This document shows positions 1 through 8,921 of a stretch of DNA of 64,000 nt, one piece after another (within the stretch, counting starts at the first letter, position 1; every line of letters starts with the position of its first letter). Below the pieces are notes generated by a model, which worked only from the letters and a program-made list of their open reading frames with translations, did not search any database and was not told the DNA's origin. The translations under genes and the position numbers were made by a program. Location: NCBI RefSeq assembly GCF_003664125.1, contig NZ_RCCP01000001.1, positions 1,364,001-1,428,000 on the forward strand, given 5' to 3'. This DNA is from Planococcus citreus (GTDB taxonomy: Bacteria > Bacillota > Bacilli > Bacillales_A > Planococcaceae).

Positions 1-452
1 TCAATCGGCAAAATTGGCAGCATTTGCTCGTTGATTTCCTGCTCTTTTTCGTTCAGCTCCACTTGCTGTTCCACTTCTTGGGTAATGTCCGTTTGCGTGC
101 CGATGAAATACAAGTGGCCGTCCATGGTGATCGGTTCAATGTTCAGCCGGTTCCAAAACGTTGTGCCGTCTTTTCGGTAGTTTTCCAGCGTGACGGTGAT
201 TTTCTCACGTTTTTCGATGGCCTGCCGGATTTTTCCGATGGTGAAACGGTCGGTGTTGTCGCCTTGCAAAAAGCGGCAGTTTCGCCCGATAATCTCGTGT
301 TCTGCGTACCCTGTCAGTTGTGCGAAGGTTTCATTATAGTAGATGATCGGGTTGTCTTGTTGTTCGGGGTCTGTAACGACGGCCGCTACTTGGCTGCCGT
401 TCAGCATGGCTTCTAGTAATTCGCTTTTGATTTCTGTTTGTAAGTGGTTCAT
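1..452 (-). CDS. LOV-STAS blue-light photoreceptor (YtvA-like), 3' end outside window
   Basis: The N-terminal 150 residues are present and the gene runs off the left edge. Residues about 12-115 form a PAS/LOV domain with the diagnostic flavin-binding motif GRNCRFLQG, whose cysteine forms the photoadduct with FMN, followed by the usual WNRL and GTQTDIT strands of LOV domains. A short linker helix (EQQVELNEKEQEINEQ) then leads into MLPILPI, which resembles the start of the STAS domain in Bacillus YtvA, a blue-light input to the general-stress stressosome. The ATG at 452 is preferred over the ATG at 458 because GGAGA lies about 8 bases before it. The LOV call is strong; the STAS part rests on only a few residues. 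A GAF-STAS relative is encoded at 41621. Confidence 0.88.
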   Translation of the reverse strand, partial: MNHLQTEIKSELLEAMLNGSQVAAVVTDPEQQDNPIIYYNETFAQLTGYAEHEIIGRNCRFLQGDNTDRFTIGKIRQAIEKREKITVTLENYRKDGTTFWNRLNIEPITMDGHLYFIGTQTDITQEVEQQVELNEKEQEINEQMLPILPI

Positions 453-530
453 ATTCATTCTCTCCGATCTATAAGGGTTGGTTTCTGTCATATGTGAAGT
501 CAACATTGCTTGAGTTGGATCGGAGATGGA

Positions 531-923
531 TCATGGTTCGATTTCTTTCAGCGCTGCGGCCAACCTCAAGGCAAAATGCCGAGGCGGCTCGAGCGATTCC
601 ATCGTGATTTCAACAAGGTTCTGATTCATGTGGATGCACTGGCGAAATGCAATCGGCAGCGGAATCGGGAATTTGCGCAAGGTGTCTTCAAAGGCCAGTA
701 TTTCTTCCGGCAAGATGTATATACGGGCTTTATTGTCAGCCGCGCCGTCTTGCTGGAAATGCCCGAAGCTGATTTCCATGTCCAGTTTGAAAACGAAAAG
801 ACTGGAGCCGAGGAAAATGTCCAGTTTCTTGGTTTTCGTAAAACGGAACTTTCCTTCACGGTATTCACAGCGTGCCTTCAAGGTTCTTTTGACTTCATCA
901 GCAATCAATAACTCTTCGTTCAC
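531..923 (-). CDS. Hypothetical protein, 130 aa
   Basis: An intact soluble-looking reading frame that starts with GTG after AGGACGG. It has no signal peptide, membrane segment or motif I recognise. The middle (residues about 35-75) is rich in beta-prone hydrophobic residues and the C-terminus is helical (HFALRLAAALKEIEP). It lies upstream of, and in the same direction as, the LOV gene, separated by 78 bp, so co-transcription is possible. I cannot assign a function. The ribosome binding site and the plausible amino-acid composition support it being real. Confidence 0.6.
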   Translation of the reverse strand: MNEELLIADEVKRTLKARCEYREGKFRFTKTKKLDIFLGSSLFVFKLDMEISFGHFQQDGAADNKARIYILPEEILAFEDTLRKFPIPLPIAFRQCIHMNQNLVEITMESLEPPRHFALRLAAALKEIEP

Positions 924-1056
924 TTATACCGTCCTTTCGTCCTGTTCCGCGGCTCCAAAAATTTTCCATAATGTCCTATACCCGAAATTATTGCTTTTTT
1001 CCCATTCAATGAAAATTTTTCTAAACCTTTTACTCATGCCCTTTTAACAATTTTAG

Positions 1057-1218
1057 TTAATCAGGACTTTGTGTGCGTTTCGAGAAGAAGGTTTCGGCAA
1101 CAAAATCGCTTTTAATGATGGTGCCCGGAGCTCCCCCCATCCGATCCGGCCTTTCCTTCAGGCTGTCGAGTTCGCTTTCGGAAAGTTCCCCGACAATGAA
1201 TTGGTGATATTGTATGTA
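1057..1218 (-). pseudogene. C-terminal gene remnant, 53 codons, no start
   Basis: The minus strand holds an open, protein-like frame (from QYHQFIVGELSESELDSL to FFSKRTQSPD and a TAA stop). It is preceded in frame by a stop at 1219-1221 and has no start codon near a ribosome binding site. The composition (acidic helix, then a GGAPGTIIKSDF turn) looks like the tail of a real protein. I do not recognise the family. It is most simply a gene truncated by deletion. Confidence 0.35.
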
Positions 1219-1302
1219 TTATTTCGACTCTATTCAGTAAACGCCTAAAATCGTATTTTAGATTAAAGCTTGGCAAAACTTATGAAATGTCGCCCCACCA
1301 AA

Positions 1303-1337
1303 AAGAGGGATGCGCCATCGTTCAGCACATCCCTCTT
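1303..1337 (-). terminator. Rho-independent terminator
   Basis: Perfect 10-bp inverted repeat AAGAGGGATG / CATCCCTCTT with a 15-base loop, followed on the minus strand by a short T run. No intact gene lies directly upstream of it, which fits gene loss in this interval. Confidence 0.6.
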
Positions 1338-1682
1338 CCAGCTCTATTGCCCGATTTAATAAATCACGCCCGATAGCAATACAAAATTAGGTACCGCGAC
1401 AGCCAAATTTGCCGAAAGGTCCGACAGAAAAGCTCACAGATCAAAGAAGATAAATACCAGGTGATCAGGGTGACAGTATAAGCATGGCTAAGAAAGTATG
1501 TTTCATTCTATCCATTCCTCTACTAATCTCTTCCCTCATTCTGAATGATCTCTCCTTTTCCATTCTGAGGCGTTAACCGATACTCCTGAATTTGCTTTGA
1601 AGCTAAATTTCCGTTCCGGACTTTTCTTTTTTAGGAAGTTACCATGTGCTAAAGATGTCATTAAATCTTATGTCAATAAACA
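1338..1682. other. Intergenic sequence without intact gene
   Basis: This stretch contains no intact gene. On the minus strand, about 1345-1500 translates in two frames into short hydrophobic, protein-like pieces interrupted by stops, which may be a decayed small membrane protein. I see no regulatory element I can name. Confidence 0.35.
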
Positions 1683-1710
1683 GAAAAAACGCTTGCCAGA
1701 GCAGGCAAAC
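1683..1710 (-). terminator. Rho-independent terminator
   Basis: GTTTGCC / GGCAAGC stem (one G-U pair) with a 6-base loop, then a T run on the minus strand. It lies just downstream of the 1739-2119 gene. Confidence 0.6.
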
Positions 1711-1738
1711 AGTTTTTATGCTTTGACTTATAGCTTCC

Positions 1739-2119
1739 TTATTTTCCTGCTACAACATTATCGAAGGGGATAAGTTGGCCATCTAAAAAAACAGCGATTT
1801 TATCGTGTTCTTCGCCCGTTTCCAATTTGTACGAATACTGCTGAAGCTCGTTGTGGGCTCCTTCATCCGAAACATTCAGCAACATCTTCACCATATCGCC
1901 CTCTACTTTCAGGTCGTGTTCAACAATGCCAGGACTGTGAAACACTATAAATGAATAATTGTTTCGATAGATCTGTTGGAGCCTGAGGTCTGTATCCACG
2001 TTTATCTGAACATCATAAGGCAATATATGAACTTTTTTAAAGCTCGCCCTATCATTGAATTCATAAATACCGATACTAATCACTAAAGTCACCGCTGCCA
2101 GTAAAAGCATTTTTTTCAT
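1739..2119 (-). CDS. Secreted or membrane-anchored hypothetical protein, 126 aa
   Basis: Residues 1-20 (MKKMLLLAAVTLVISIGIYE) form a signal or anchor helix. The rest (residues about 30-126) is polar and beta-rich, so a small extracytoplasmic domain is likely. There is no lipobox cysteine. The ATG follows AAGGAGAG. Its own terminator lies at 1683-1710. The family is not recognised. Confidence 0.6.
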   Translation of the reverse strand: MKKMLLLAAVTLVISIGIYEFNDRASFKKVHILPYDVQINVDTDLRLQQIYRNNYSFIVFHSPGIVEHDLKVEGDMVKMLLNVSDEGAHNELQQYSYKLETGEEHDKIAVFLDGQLIPFDNVVAGK

Positions 2120-2173
2120 GCGCCACTCTCCTTAACAGTCTTTATTGCGATTCAATGTACGTGAAGACCTTAT

Positions 2174-2719
2174 TCACTCTTGAGTTAACTCTTTTTTATA
2201 CAACACATGCTTTCTTAACGGACTGCCTTCTGGAACGCGCGGATGCTCGAATTCTCCCGTTTTCTCCATGCCGATCCGTTTCATGACGGTTTCAGACGGT
2301 GTGTTGACCGTTGAAGTGAACGAGTAGATTTCTCTTTTGCCAAGCTCTTCGAACGCATACGCCAGGCAAGCCTTCGCTCCTTCTGTCGCATAGCCTTTTT
2401 TCCAAAACTTCTGTTCCAAGCGCCAGCCGATCTCAGTTGCGTCTTCAATTCCGATATCGAAATTGACATCCAATAAACCGATAAAGCCGATAAACGCCCC
2501 ATCCTCTTTCCGTTCCACCGCCCAAAGCCCATAGCCCTTCTCCTCGAAATGCACTTCGATTCGCTCGATCAAGGCGTCCGATTCGGTACGGCTCAAGGTT
2601 TTCGGAAAGAACTCCATTACGTCAGGGTTTGCATTTAAAGCCGCAAACGGCACATGGTCAGACGTTTTCCACCGCCTGAATCCGAGCCGTTCGGATTCGA
2701 ATAAATAGCCGTTCTCCAT
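2174..2719 (-). CDS. GNAT N-acetyltransferase, RimJ/RimL-type
   Basis: A 181-residue acetyltransferase of the RimJ/RimL-like branch. The pattern is N-terminal LESERLGFRRW, then GFIGLLDV, EIGWRLEQKFWKKGYATEGAKA (the acetyl-CoA loop and helix) and YSFTSTVNTPSETVMKRIGMEKTGEF, which is typical of enzymes acetylating protein N-termini or small amines. The substrate cannot be read from sequence. The ATG follows AAAGGAAG. It lies 12 bp downstream of the membrane-protein gene at 2732 and may be co-transcribed with it. Confidence 0.85.
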   Translation of the reverse strand: MENGYLFESERLGFRRWKTSDHVPFAALNANPDVMEFFPKTLSRTESDALIERIEVHFEEKGYGLWAVERKEDGAFIGFIGLLDVNFDIGIEDATEIGWRLEQKFWKKGYATEGAKACLAYAFEELGKREIYSFTSTVNTPSETVMKRIGMEKTGEFEHPRVPEGSPLRKHVLYKKELTQE

Positions 2720-2731
2720 CTAATCTTCCTT

Positions 2732-3022
2732 TCACAATTCTTTTTCCTCTGGCTTTGTTTCCTCTGCTGCTAAAAAGTATTTCGCTTTCCATTCATTGTC
2801 TGTCGCTTTGATCAAAAGCACCAACCCGATAATGAAAAAGAACACGCTCAAGATAATTGGGACAAGCCCCACTTCCCACAGTGCTGATAAATACAGGCCA
2901 AATTCTCTCGAATAGCCAGTTTCCTTTAATTGCGGTGAGTACACCGCCGCTGCGACCAAAGTAAACCCGAATAATAAAATACCTGAAATAACACCGATAC
3001 CGCCACCAATCAATTGCTTCAT
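2732..3022 (-). CDS. Small two-helix membrane protein, 96 aa
   Basis: Two predicted membrane helices (residues about 8-30 and 48-72) are followed by a charged cytoplasmic tail ending in EETKPEEKEL. The start has GGGGGAA about 6 bases upstream. It precedes the GNAT gene at 2174 on the same strand. The family is not recognised. Confidence 0.6.
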   Translation of the reverse strand: MKQLIGGGIGVISGILLFGFTLVAAAVYSPQLKETGYSREFGLYLSALWEVGLVPIILSVFFFIIGLVLLIKATDNEWKAKYFLAAEETKPEEKEL

Positions 3023-3043
3023 AGTATTTCCCCCTAATTTAGT

Positions 3044-3082
3044 TATAAAAAAACAGGCGTCCGGAATCCGAACCGCCTGTTT
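3044..3082 (-). terminator. Rho-independent terminator of the subtilase gene
   Basis: AAACAGGCG / CGCCTGTTT stem followed on the minus strand by seven T residues, just past the stop of the 3090-6143 gene. Confidence 0.85.
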
Positions 3083-3089
3083 TCATGTG

Positions 3090-6000
3090 TTACTCGAACA
3101 ATTGCTGGATGCTTTGCGTCGGCAAAGCGCCTTCACCGCCGAGGATGTAAATGCCGCTGACGGTTTTCAGCTGTGTTTGAACTGTTTTCACGGTCGCCGC
3201 GTTCGGCCCGTTCGGTGCAGTCAAGACAAGTGGTGCTTTCGTTTTTGCTGCCAATACGGATCCAGCGAGTGCATCCGGGTAGTTCGCGCCGGTCGACAAG
3301 TACATGTTCTGGTTATCGAAAGATGCTTTGAAATGGTTGATGACCGCGCTGTTCGTTTCATAGCGTGATGCGCCGGACAAACGGACCGGATTTTTGATTT
3401 CTTTTGCTGTGCTGTCAGAAACAGCGCCCTTACCTCCAACGATGAAGGTTTTGCTATAAGCTTTCGCCGCGAAGTGTGCTTTCACTTCCGCTGGCAAGCC
3501 GTTCGGTTTCGTCAGCAAGATCGGCATTTTCTGGCTGCCGGCGACCGGTGCGATCGACAAGGCATCCGCAAATGTCGAGCCTGTTGCGACGACTGCTTGT
3601 GTCGAGTTCGTCATTTTTTTCGCAATATTGACGGATGTTTCGTAGCGGTTTTTGCCGCTGATGCGTTTGATCCCTGCTGCTTTGATGCCAAGTTCGTTCA
3701 GTTCCATTTCGACCATCGGGCTGATTGCGCCCTGTCCGCCGATCAATGTCACTTCTTCCACTTTCAAACGTTTCAGTTCATCTTTTACCGAGGCTGGAAT
3801 CGAATCGGTTTTCGTGAGCAATAGCGGTGCGTTTTGATATGCCGCGAGCGGCGCTGCACTCAAGGCATCCGGGAAATCGCCGCCTGTTGCCAAAACAACT
3901 TTTTTAGATGTACTCCAGCCTTTTTTCGATACTTCCACCGCTGTATCGTAGCGGCTTGCCCCGCTGATGCGGTCAGCAAGATTCCATTTATCATTCAGTG
4001 CCAGAATCGCTTGTGCGCCGTTCAAACGGCCCCAACCGGAGACAAGATCAAAGCCTGGTGCCAATTCTTCCATCTCATATGGGAAATCTTCCTCAAAGCC
4101 CCATTCATCTTCAAAACTTGGCGGACCGTCTTCTGCTATAAACGTGACATCATCCGCGGATGCTGTCAGCAAATTCTCGAGCTGACCTGACGTGAGATCC
4201 GGATTGATCGATTTCAAGACACCCGCAACTGCCGCGACGTGCGGAGCTGCCATGGATGTTCCGGACATCAAGCTTACATTGCCGTCCGGCAGCAAACTTG
4301 GAATATCCGTACCCGGTGCGACCAAGTCAAGCTCTTCACCGTAGCTCGAGTAATCCGAGACGAGGTCGAGTTTGTTCGTTGCGCCGACTGCGATGGCGTA
4401 TTTCGATGAAGCCGGGTAGGACACTTCTTCCCATCCGTCATTTCCAGACGCTGCGACAATCGTCACACCGCGCTCGCTTGCGTATTTCATGGCGTATTCC
4501 AAGACGCGGCTGTAGCCGCCGCCAAGGCTCATGTTGATGATATCCGTTCCTTGGTCAGTTGCCCAGATGATTCCGTATGCGATTTGTTCCGTATCGCCGT
4601 ACCCTGATGCATCCAGCACTTTCACCGGCAGGATCTTCGTAGACTGGTTGATGCCTGTCATCGAATAATCATTGCCCGCTTCCGCTGCGATAATGCCGGA
4701 AACGTGCGTGCCGTGTCCTTGGTCATCGAATGCTTTATTGTCGTCATTAATGAAATCATAGCCTGTGCTGATCACTTGGTTCTTCAAATCAGCCAGTGTG
4801 TAATCAACGCCGGTATCGATGACCGCTGTGATGACTTCTGACTGGCCTTTTTGGGCTGCAAGCGACGTCATTTCCTCGAAATCGATGTCCGCGTCTTCAA
4901 TGCCAAAGCCGTCGCCCTTGTTTTCAAGCGACCATTGCTCGTTATAATACGCATCTTCTGAGTGAAGCTTGTATTGCTGTACCGGTTCGATGAACTCAAC
5001 TTCCGGCAAATCTTCAAGCGACTGCAAAGTTTTATCCGTTGAAGCGGCTGACATCCCTGACTTCAAATCCACCACAAAGAACTGGTCGAATTTCGGTGCA
5101 TCAGCGTCAAACTCAGAAACGGACTGGATGCCGGCTGTTCCGGCTTCCGCTTTTGTCAGCGTTTCGCCTTCTTTTACTTTCACGATAACTTTATTGATGG
5201 AAGCATCTTTTACGACGTATGGAGTCGGAAGCATGGCCGACATGACCGATTTTCCAGCCAGTTTGTTAATGTTGATCGCTTGCCCTGCTGCTTCCACATC
5301 GTCTTTCAAATTCGCAGGCGCTGTTTTCAATGCGAGCGCGTACAATTCGCTGATCGCTTTCTGGTCTGCTGCAGTGATCGTCTTCGAGCTTTGGAAACCA
5401 TTTTCCGCAATACTCGTGATCAAGCCGTCGAGCTGATTGAGGTTTTTCTTCAATGAATCACGGACGCTTGCTTCCTTCACGGCCTGATAGCCGATAAATG
5501 GCGCCAGTTTATAGTAGAGCTTAGTCAATTCTTTGCCGCTTTCTGTTTGGGAAAGCACTTCGCCGCGGATCACGCGCAATTGGTCAAGCAGCGCCTGGTC
5601 GCCAGCTGCGTCGCCCATGACAAGTTCTGCTGGGCATTGCTCATCGTTTGTCGGTTTCGATGCTTTCACGGTGACACCGTCAAAGCCGATCGTGTAGCTC
5701 GCATCTTCCGCTTCTTCGCCTTCAGGCAACTCCACGAGCAATTCGTCAGCGTAAGACGAGACCTTTATGTAGTAAGGGCCTTCCCAGGCAATCGGGAATT
5801 TCACAGTCGATTTCATTTCTGCAAAACTGTAGTTGCTGAACGGGTCAAAGGGTTGGTCGGCGGTCGCGCGTTCTGCGTCCGGGTAGACAGTAAAGGTCAA
5901 TTCATCATCAGACTGGAGAGAAACTTCAAAATGTGTATGTGCAGTGACTTGGGCAGGATCGACGTCGATCCGGTACCAATGCTCGTTATCTTCTGCAGAA

Positions 6001-6143
6001 AACGTATCGCTTACGTCATCTCCTTGTTCCAGTACATCTGCATCCACCAAATCTTCGGCTTGCGCCGTTTGTGTTGCCGGTAAAACCCCAAAAAGTGATA
6101 CACCCATTAAAAAACTCGTCGCAATCTTGAACGCGCGGTCCAT
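3090..6143 (-). CDS. Secreted S8 subtilisin-like protease with cell-wall-binding type 2 repeats
   Basis: A 1017-residue exported serine protease. Residues 1-29 are a signal peptide ending at AQA. The catalytic triad is clear: Asp443 in VIDTGVD, His477 in HGTHVSG and Ser630 in SGTSMAAPHVA. Residues about 30-430 form a long pro-region, including an N-terminal beta domain and a fervidolysin/S8 propeptide-like part (VIVKVKEGE to VEFIEPVQQY). After residue about 725 there are three cell-wall-binding type 2 (PF04122-like) repeats, each starting with R(I/L)SG and containing AxATGxxFADALSxAP- and GGxGA-type motifs. They should anchor the enzyme non-covalently to secondary wall polymers. Together with the two M28 genes downstream it forms an extracellular proteolysis island. 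Substrates are unknown. Confidence 0.93.
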   Translation of the reverse strand: MDRAFKIATSFLMGVSLFGVLPATQTAQAEDLVDADVLEQGDDVSDTFSAEDNEHWYRIDVDPAQVTAHTHFEVSLQSDDELTFTVYPDAERATADQPFDPFSNYSFAEMKSTVKFPIAWEGPYYIKVSSYADELLVELPEGEEAEDASYTIGFDGVTVKASKPTNDEQCPAELVMGDAAGDQALLDQLRVIRGEVLSQTESGKELTKLYYKLAPFIGYQAVKEASVRDSLKKNLNQLDGLITSIAENGFQSSKTITAADQKAISELYALALKTAPANLKDDVEAAGQAININKLAGKSVMSAMLPTPYVVKDASINKVIVKVKEGETLTKAEAGTAGIQSVSEFDADAPKFDQFFVVDLKSGMSAASTDKTLQSLEDLPEVEFIEPVQQYKLHSEDAYYNEQWSLENKGDGFGIEDADIDFEEMTSLAAQKGQSEVITAVIDTGVDYTLADLKNQVISTGYDFINDDNKAFDDQGHGTHVSGIIAAEAGNDYSMTGINQSTKILPVKVLDASGYGDTEQIAYGIIWATDQGTDIINMSLGGGYSRVLEYAMKYASERGVTIVAASGNDGWEEVSYPASSKYAIAVGATNKLDLVSDYSSYGEELDLVAPGTDIPSLLPDGNVSLMSGTSMAAPHVAAVAGVLKSINPDLTSGQLENLLTASADDVTFIAEDGPPSFEDEWGFEEDFPYEMEELAPGFDLVSGWGRLNGAQAILALNDKWNLADRISGASRYDTAVEVSKKGWSTSKKVVLATGGDFPDALSAAPLAAYQNAPLLLTKTDSIPASVKDELKRLKVEEVTLIGGQGAISPMVEMELNELGIKAAGIKRISGKNRYETSVNIAKKMTNSTQAVVATGSTFADALSIAPVAGSQKMPILLTKPNGLPAEVKAHFAAKAYSKTFIVGGKGAVSDSTAKEIKNPVRLSGASRYETNSAVINHFKASFDNQNMYLSTGANYPDALAGSVLAAKTKAPLVLTAPNGPNAATVKTVQTQLKTVSGIYILGGEGALPTQSIQQLFE

Positions 6144-6290
6144 CCTACCATCCCCATTTCAATTTTTTTACAATTTCATTAAATCCATTAAAGCACATCG
6201 GAAGACATAAAAATAGATACTTTCAAAAATATTTTTTCGGGACTTTTGATGCCCTCGGAATCTTCGTCACAGTGACTGAACCGCGAATAA

Positions 6291-6328
6291 AAAATAGAGA
6301 AAATATGCTTGAATGGGCATATCTTCTC
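6291..6328 (-). terminator. Rho-independent terminator
   Basis: GAGAAGATATGC / GCATATTTTCTC imperfect stem (one wobble pair) followed by ATTTTTTATT on the minus strand, directly downstream of the DUF5996 gene. Confidence 0.7.
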
Positions 6329-6341
6329 CTCGTCTCTTCCT

Positions 6342-7253
6342 TCATTTTTTCGCTTGCTGTTTTGGCATATCGAGCGGCGTAAAATAATATGAACAGTCCG
6401 GCCAGCCCAATTCTTCACTGAGGATGTCAAAAGTCGAGCGGAAAAATTCCTGCATCGCTTGCGCCGGGTCGGGCGAGCCCGCAACTTTATCGAGCATCAG
6501 GAAGTATTCGCTCATCGAAGCTTCAAAATACGCATCGGCAGGCTTTAACCGCTCGCTGTCGAGTTCTTTATTGACGAACGGATAGGGCAGTACAAAAAAT
6601 GCCGGCACATCCACATTGGCGTCGCCGGTCCAGAAACCGTATTCGATGAAGTGTTCATCGAACGCCGCTTTTTCGATGACTTTGTCTTCCGGATACGGCT
6701 GGCGGATGCCTGGCAAAACGAGTGACGAAACGTCAAACGTTCCCCAAAACAGCGCGGGTTTCATTTTTCGGGAGCGCAGCGGGCCGATAAACTTCAGCTG
6801 TGCTGCGGCTGCAAAATGAAACAGTTTAAGCCCGCGTATGGCTTGTTCCCAATTGAAGCTTAGCGGCGTGTCGTCTTCGTTCAGGTTGGTTTTGTACGCC
6901 ATCTCCTGCGGTTTCGGATTGATCTTCAACTCGATGCCTTTCGATGCCAGCGCTTCGAAAATCTCTTCGAAATAGGTTTTGATCGACTTGGCCGTTTCGA
7001 TCGGCACAGCTTGCACATTGCCTTCGACATTGATAAGAATGCGGCTTTCGTAAATATCCAAGTCGACTTGAAACGCCTGATCCTGATGGAACAACAAACC
7101 CGTCGTAAACCCGTTTGGCGTCACAGCAAGCGTGACATGTGCCCATTGCGGTTCCTGCTCGGCGGTTTCGAGCTTGATCTTGCCGAGAATCTGTGACAGC
7201 AAATGCAAAGTGAACTTCGTATCGGCCCATTCGGAATGCTTGATCACGTCCAT
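6342..7253 (-). CDS. DUF5996 family protein
   Basis: A 303-residue soluble protein. Its N-terminus (WADTKFTLHLLSQILGKIKL, then WAHVTLAVTPNGFTTG) matches the hallmark pattern of DUF5996, and it continues through a central FHFAAAAQLKFIGPLR segment and DVPAFFVLPYPF. The function of the family is not established. The gene stands alone with its own terminator; the start has GAGGAGGAG upstream. It sits between secreted proteases but has no signal peptide, so it is probably unrelated to them. Confidence 0.75.
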   Translation of the reverse strand: MDVIKHSEWADTKFTLHLLSQILGKIKLETAEQEPQWAHVTLAVTPNGFTTGLLFHQDQAFQVDLDIYESRILINVEGNVQAVPIETAKSIKTYFEEIFEALASKGIELKINPKPQEMAYKTNLNEDDTPLSFNWEQAIRGLKLFHFAAAAQLKFIGPLRSRKMKPALFWGTFDVSSLVLPGIRQPYPEDKVIEKAAFDEHFIEYGFWTGDANVDVPAFFVLPYPFVNKELDSERLKPADAYFEASMSEYFLMLDKVAGSPDPAQAMQEFFRSTFDILSEELGWPDCSYYFTPLDMPKQQAKK

Positions 7254-7387
7254 TTTCTTCTCCTCCTCAGGATTTCAAATCCATAGGCGCCGGCAGTTTC
7301 TATTCCTCCTTATATTCGACATGCTTGCTGACTTTCCTATCCAATTGATGGAAAAAGAGGGACAAATACCGGTTTAAAAAAGCTATA

Positions 7388-7423
7388 CGAAAAGCCGTTC
7401 CGAAAATGATACCGGAACGGCTT
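7388..7423 (-). terminator. Rho-independent terminator of the M28 pair
   Basis: Eleven-base stem AAGCCGTTCCG / CGGAACGGCTT with a 10-base loop and a short T run on the minus strand. Confidence 0.7.
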
Positions 7424-7451
7424 CGTAAGTTGATGCGTCACGTTTTACTTC

Positions 7452-8897
7452 TCAATGCTTAACCCCTGGCACATCTTTCCGGACCACATCGAACAGGCCT
7501 GCGCCGATCACTTCAAGCGCTGATTGCATGCGTTCTTCGGAGACATTGTCTTCAATAGTGTCTTGTGGCGTGTGATAGACTTTTTCAATGTGGTAGACGA
7601 GAGGGTTCCAGCTGTCGATACCCATCCAGATGAAGAGGGCGGCCGGGATGCCTGCATTATGGAACGGTACATGGTCACTCGAGCCGAACTGGCCTGGGAG
7701 GATGTCCGAGTTCCCGAGGCGTGCACCGGCAGCGACGGTCGATTCAGTGACGATGTTGCTTGAGCCGTCGACGGTCATCGCATACAGATTTTCCGCTTTC
7801 TCGTAGCTTGTCGCCACCATGTCCGGATTGTAGACCGCTTCGATCTTGTCACGCTCCGCCTGGCTCAACTGATCGACGTAATAACGTGCGCCAAGCAAGC
7901 CGCGCTCCTCAGAACCAAAGGCAATGAACTTCATGTCCTTATCGGTGTTGTAGCTTTTGAAGACGCGTGCCAATTCGAGCATCAGGGCTGTTCCGGACAC
8001 GTTATCGTTCGCGCCCGGTGCACCGACGACGCTATCCATATGGGCCGTCAGCAGCACTTCCTTAGCATCCGCATCTTTCGATTTCGCTTTTTTCGTTCCG
8101 ATGACGTTGACCGATTCGAGGTCCGTATAATGCGTCGCGGTCAAGTTCAGGCTGACCGGCCCATCCGCGAGCTGTTCTTTCAGCCATTCGCCTTGGATGT
8201 ACGCCGCCCCGTATACCGGCACGTCATAGGATTTCGTCAGGTTCGGGTTGAACGTCGAGCCGTAGTTGCCGCGGCCGCCGACGACACTTTGCAGGATGAC
8301 GCCCGCTGCTCCCGCTTCGATCGCGTTATCGACTTGTGTACGATAAGCAGCGGTCGATGACTCGCGCGTCAACAGGACAATCTTGCCTTCGGTATCTGCC
8401 GGGAAATCGGCTGCCGATGCGCCGCCCTCCACGTAAATGACCGGTGCCTCAACTGCCTGCCGGCTCACTTTGCCGTTCGGCGCAGCGCCCATTTCCCAAA
8501 CGGTGCCGTCAGAAAATGCAGCTTCCCCGATATACTGGTCCGCTACCGGGAAGTACTGGTACTCGACGTCAAAGCCAAGCCCTTGTAACGTGTCCGCCAC
8601 ATAATCAGCCGCTTCTTTCTCCCCTTCGAGTCCGCCCGGGCGGGAACCGATTTCTTCAGACAAGTAGCGGATGTGCTCAATCGCCCGCTCCGCATCGACG
8701 CGGTTGACGATCTTCTGATCATGCGCTGCGCCGGTATTGCCGTTCGCCGCATAGGCGACGCTTGCCGTGCCCGAATCCGCGACCGGCAAGATCATTGGGG
8801 AGACACTCAAGACGAGCGCCCCGGCCAGTGTATAGCTCAGGAATTTCTTTTTCAGCCCTGTGGTTTTCACTTCATTTGATAGATGGTCTTTTTTCAT
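7452..8897 (-). CDS. Secreted M28 zinc aminopeptidase with PA domain
   Basis: A 481-residue exported peptidase. An n-region with GLKKKF and a hydrophobic segment end near AYA at about residue 51. Residues about 150-250 carry a PA (protease-associated) insert. The M28 catalytic domain follows with the co-catalytic zinc set: AHMDSV (His), GANDNVSG (bridging Asp), GSEERG (Glu), YNPDMV (Asp) and YHTPQD (His). It is close to Bacillus YwaD-type leucine aminopeptidases. It is the second gene of a tandem pair, 24 bp downstream of a paralogue, so the two are probably one transcript ending at 7388. Expected role: trimming N-terminal residues from peptides released by exoproteases. Confidence 0.9.
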   Translation of the reverse strand: MKKDHLSNEVKTTGLKKKFLSYTLAGALVLSVSPMILPVADSGTASVAYAANGNTGAAHDQKIVNRVDAERAIEHIRYLSEEIGSRPGGLEGEKEAADYVADTLQGLGFDVEYQYFPVADQYIGEAAFSDGTVWEMGAAPNGKVSRQAVEAPVIYVEGGASAADFPADTEGKIVLLTRESSTAAYRTQVDNAIEAGAAGVILQSVVGGRGNYGSTFNPNLTKSYDVPVYGAAYIQGEWLKEQLADGPVSLNLTATHYTDLESVNVIGTKKAKSKDADAKEVLLTAHMDSVVGAPGANDNVSGTALMLELARVFKSYNTDKDMKFIAFGSEERGLLGARYYVDQLSQAERDKIEAVYNPDMVATSYEKAENLYAMTVDGSSNIVTESTVAAGARLGNSDILPGQFGSSDHVPFHNAGIPAALFIWMGIDSWNPLVYHIEKVYHTPQDTIEDNVSEERMQSALEVIGAGLFDVVRKDVPGVKH

Positions 8898-8921
8898 TCG
8901 ACAGCCACTCCCTCGTCTGGA

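Noticed and set aside
1338-1520. Small membrane protein on the minus strand
   Set aside because: Protein-like pieces occur in two frames but are broken by stops, with no single intact frame.
4969-5436. Long plus-strand frames opposite the subtilase gene (and similar frames opposite fbp, the M28 genes and the hybrid kinase)
   Set aside because: They mirror the codon structure of well-supported genes on the other strand and lack ribosome binding sites or motifs.
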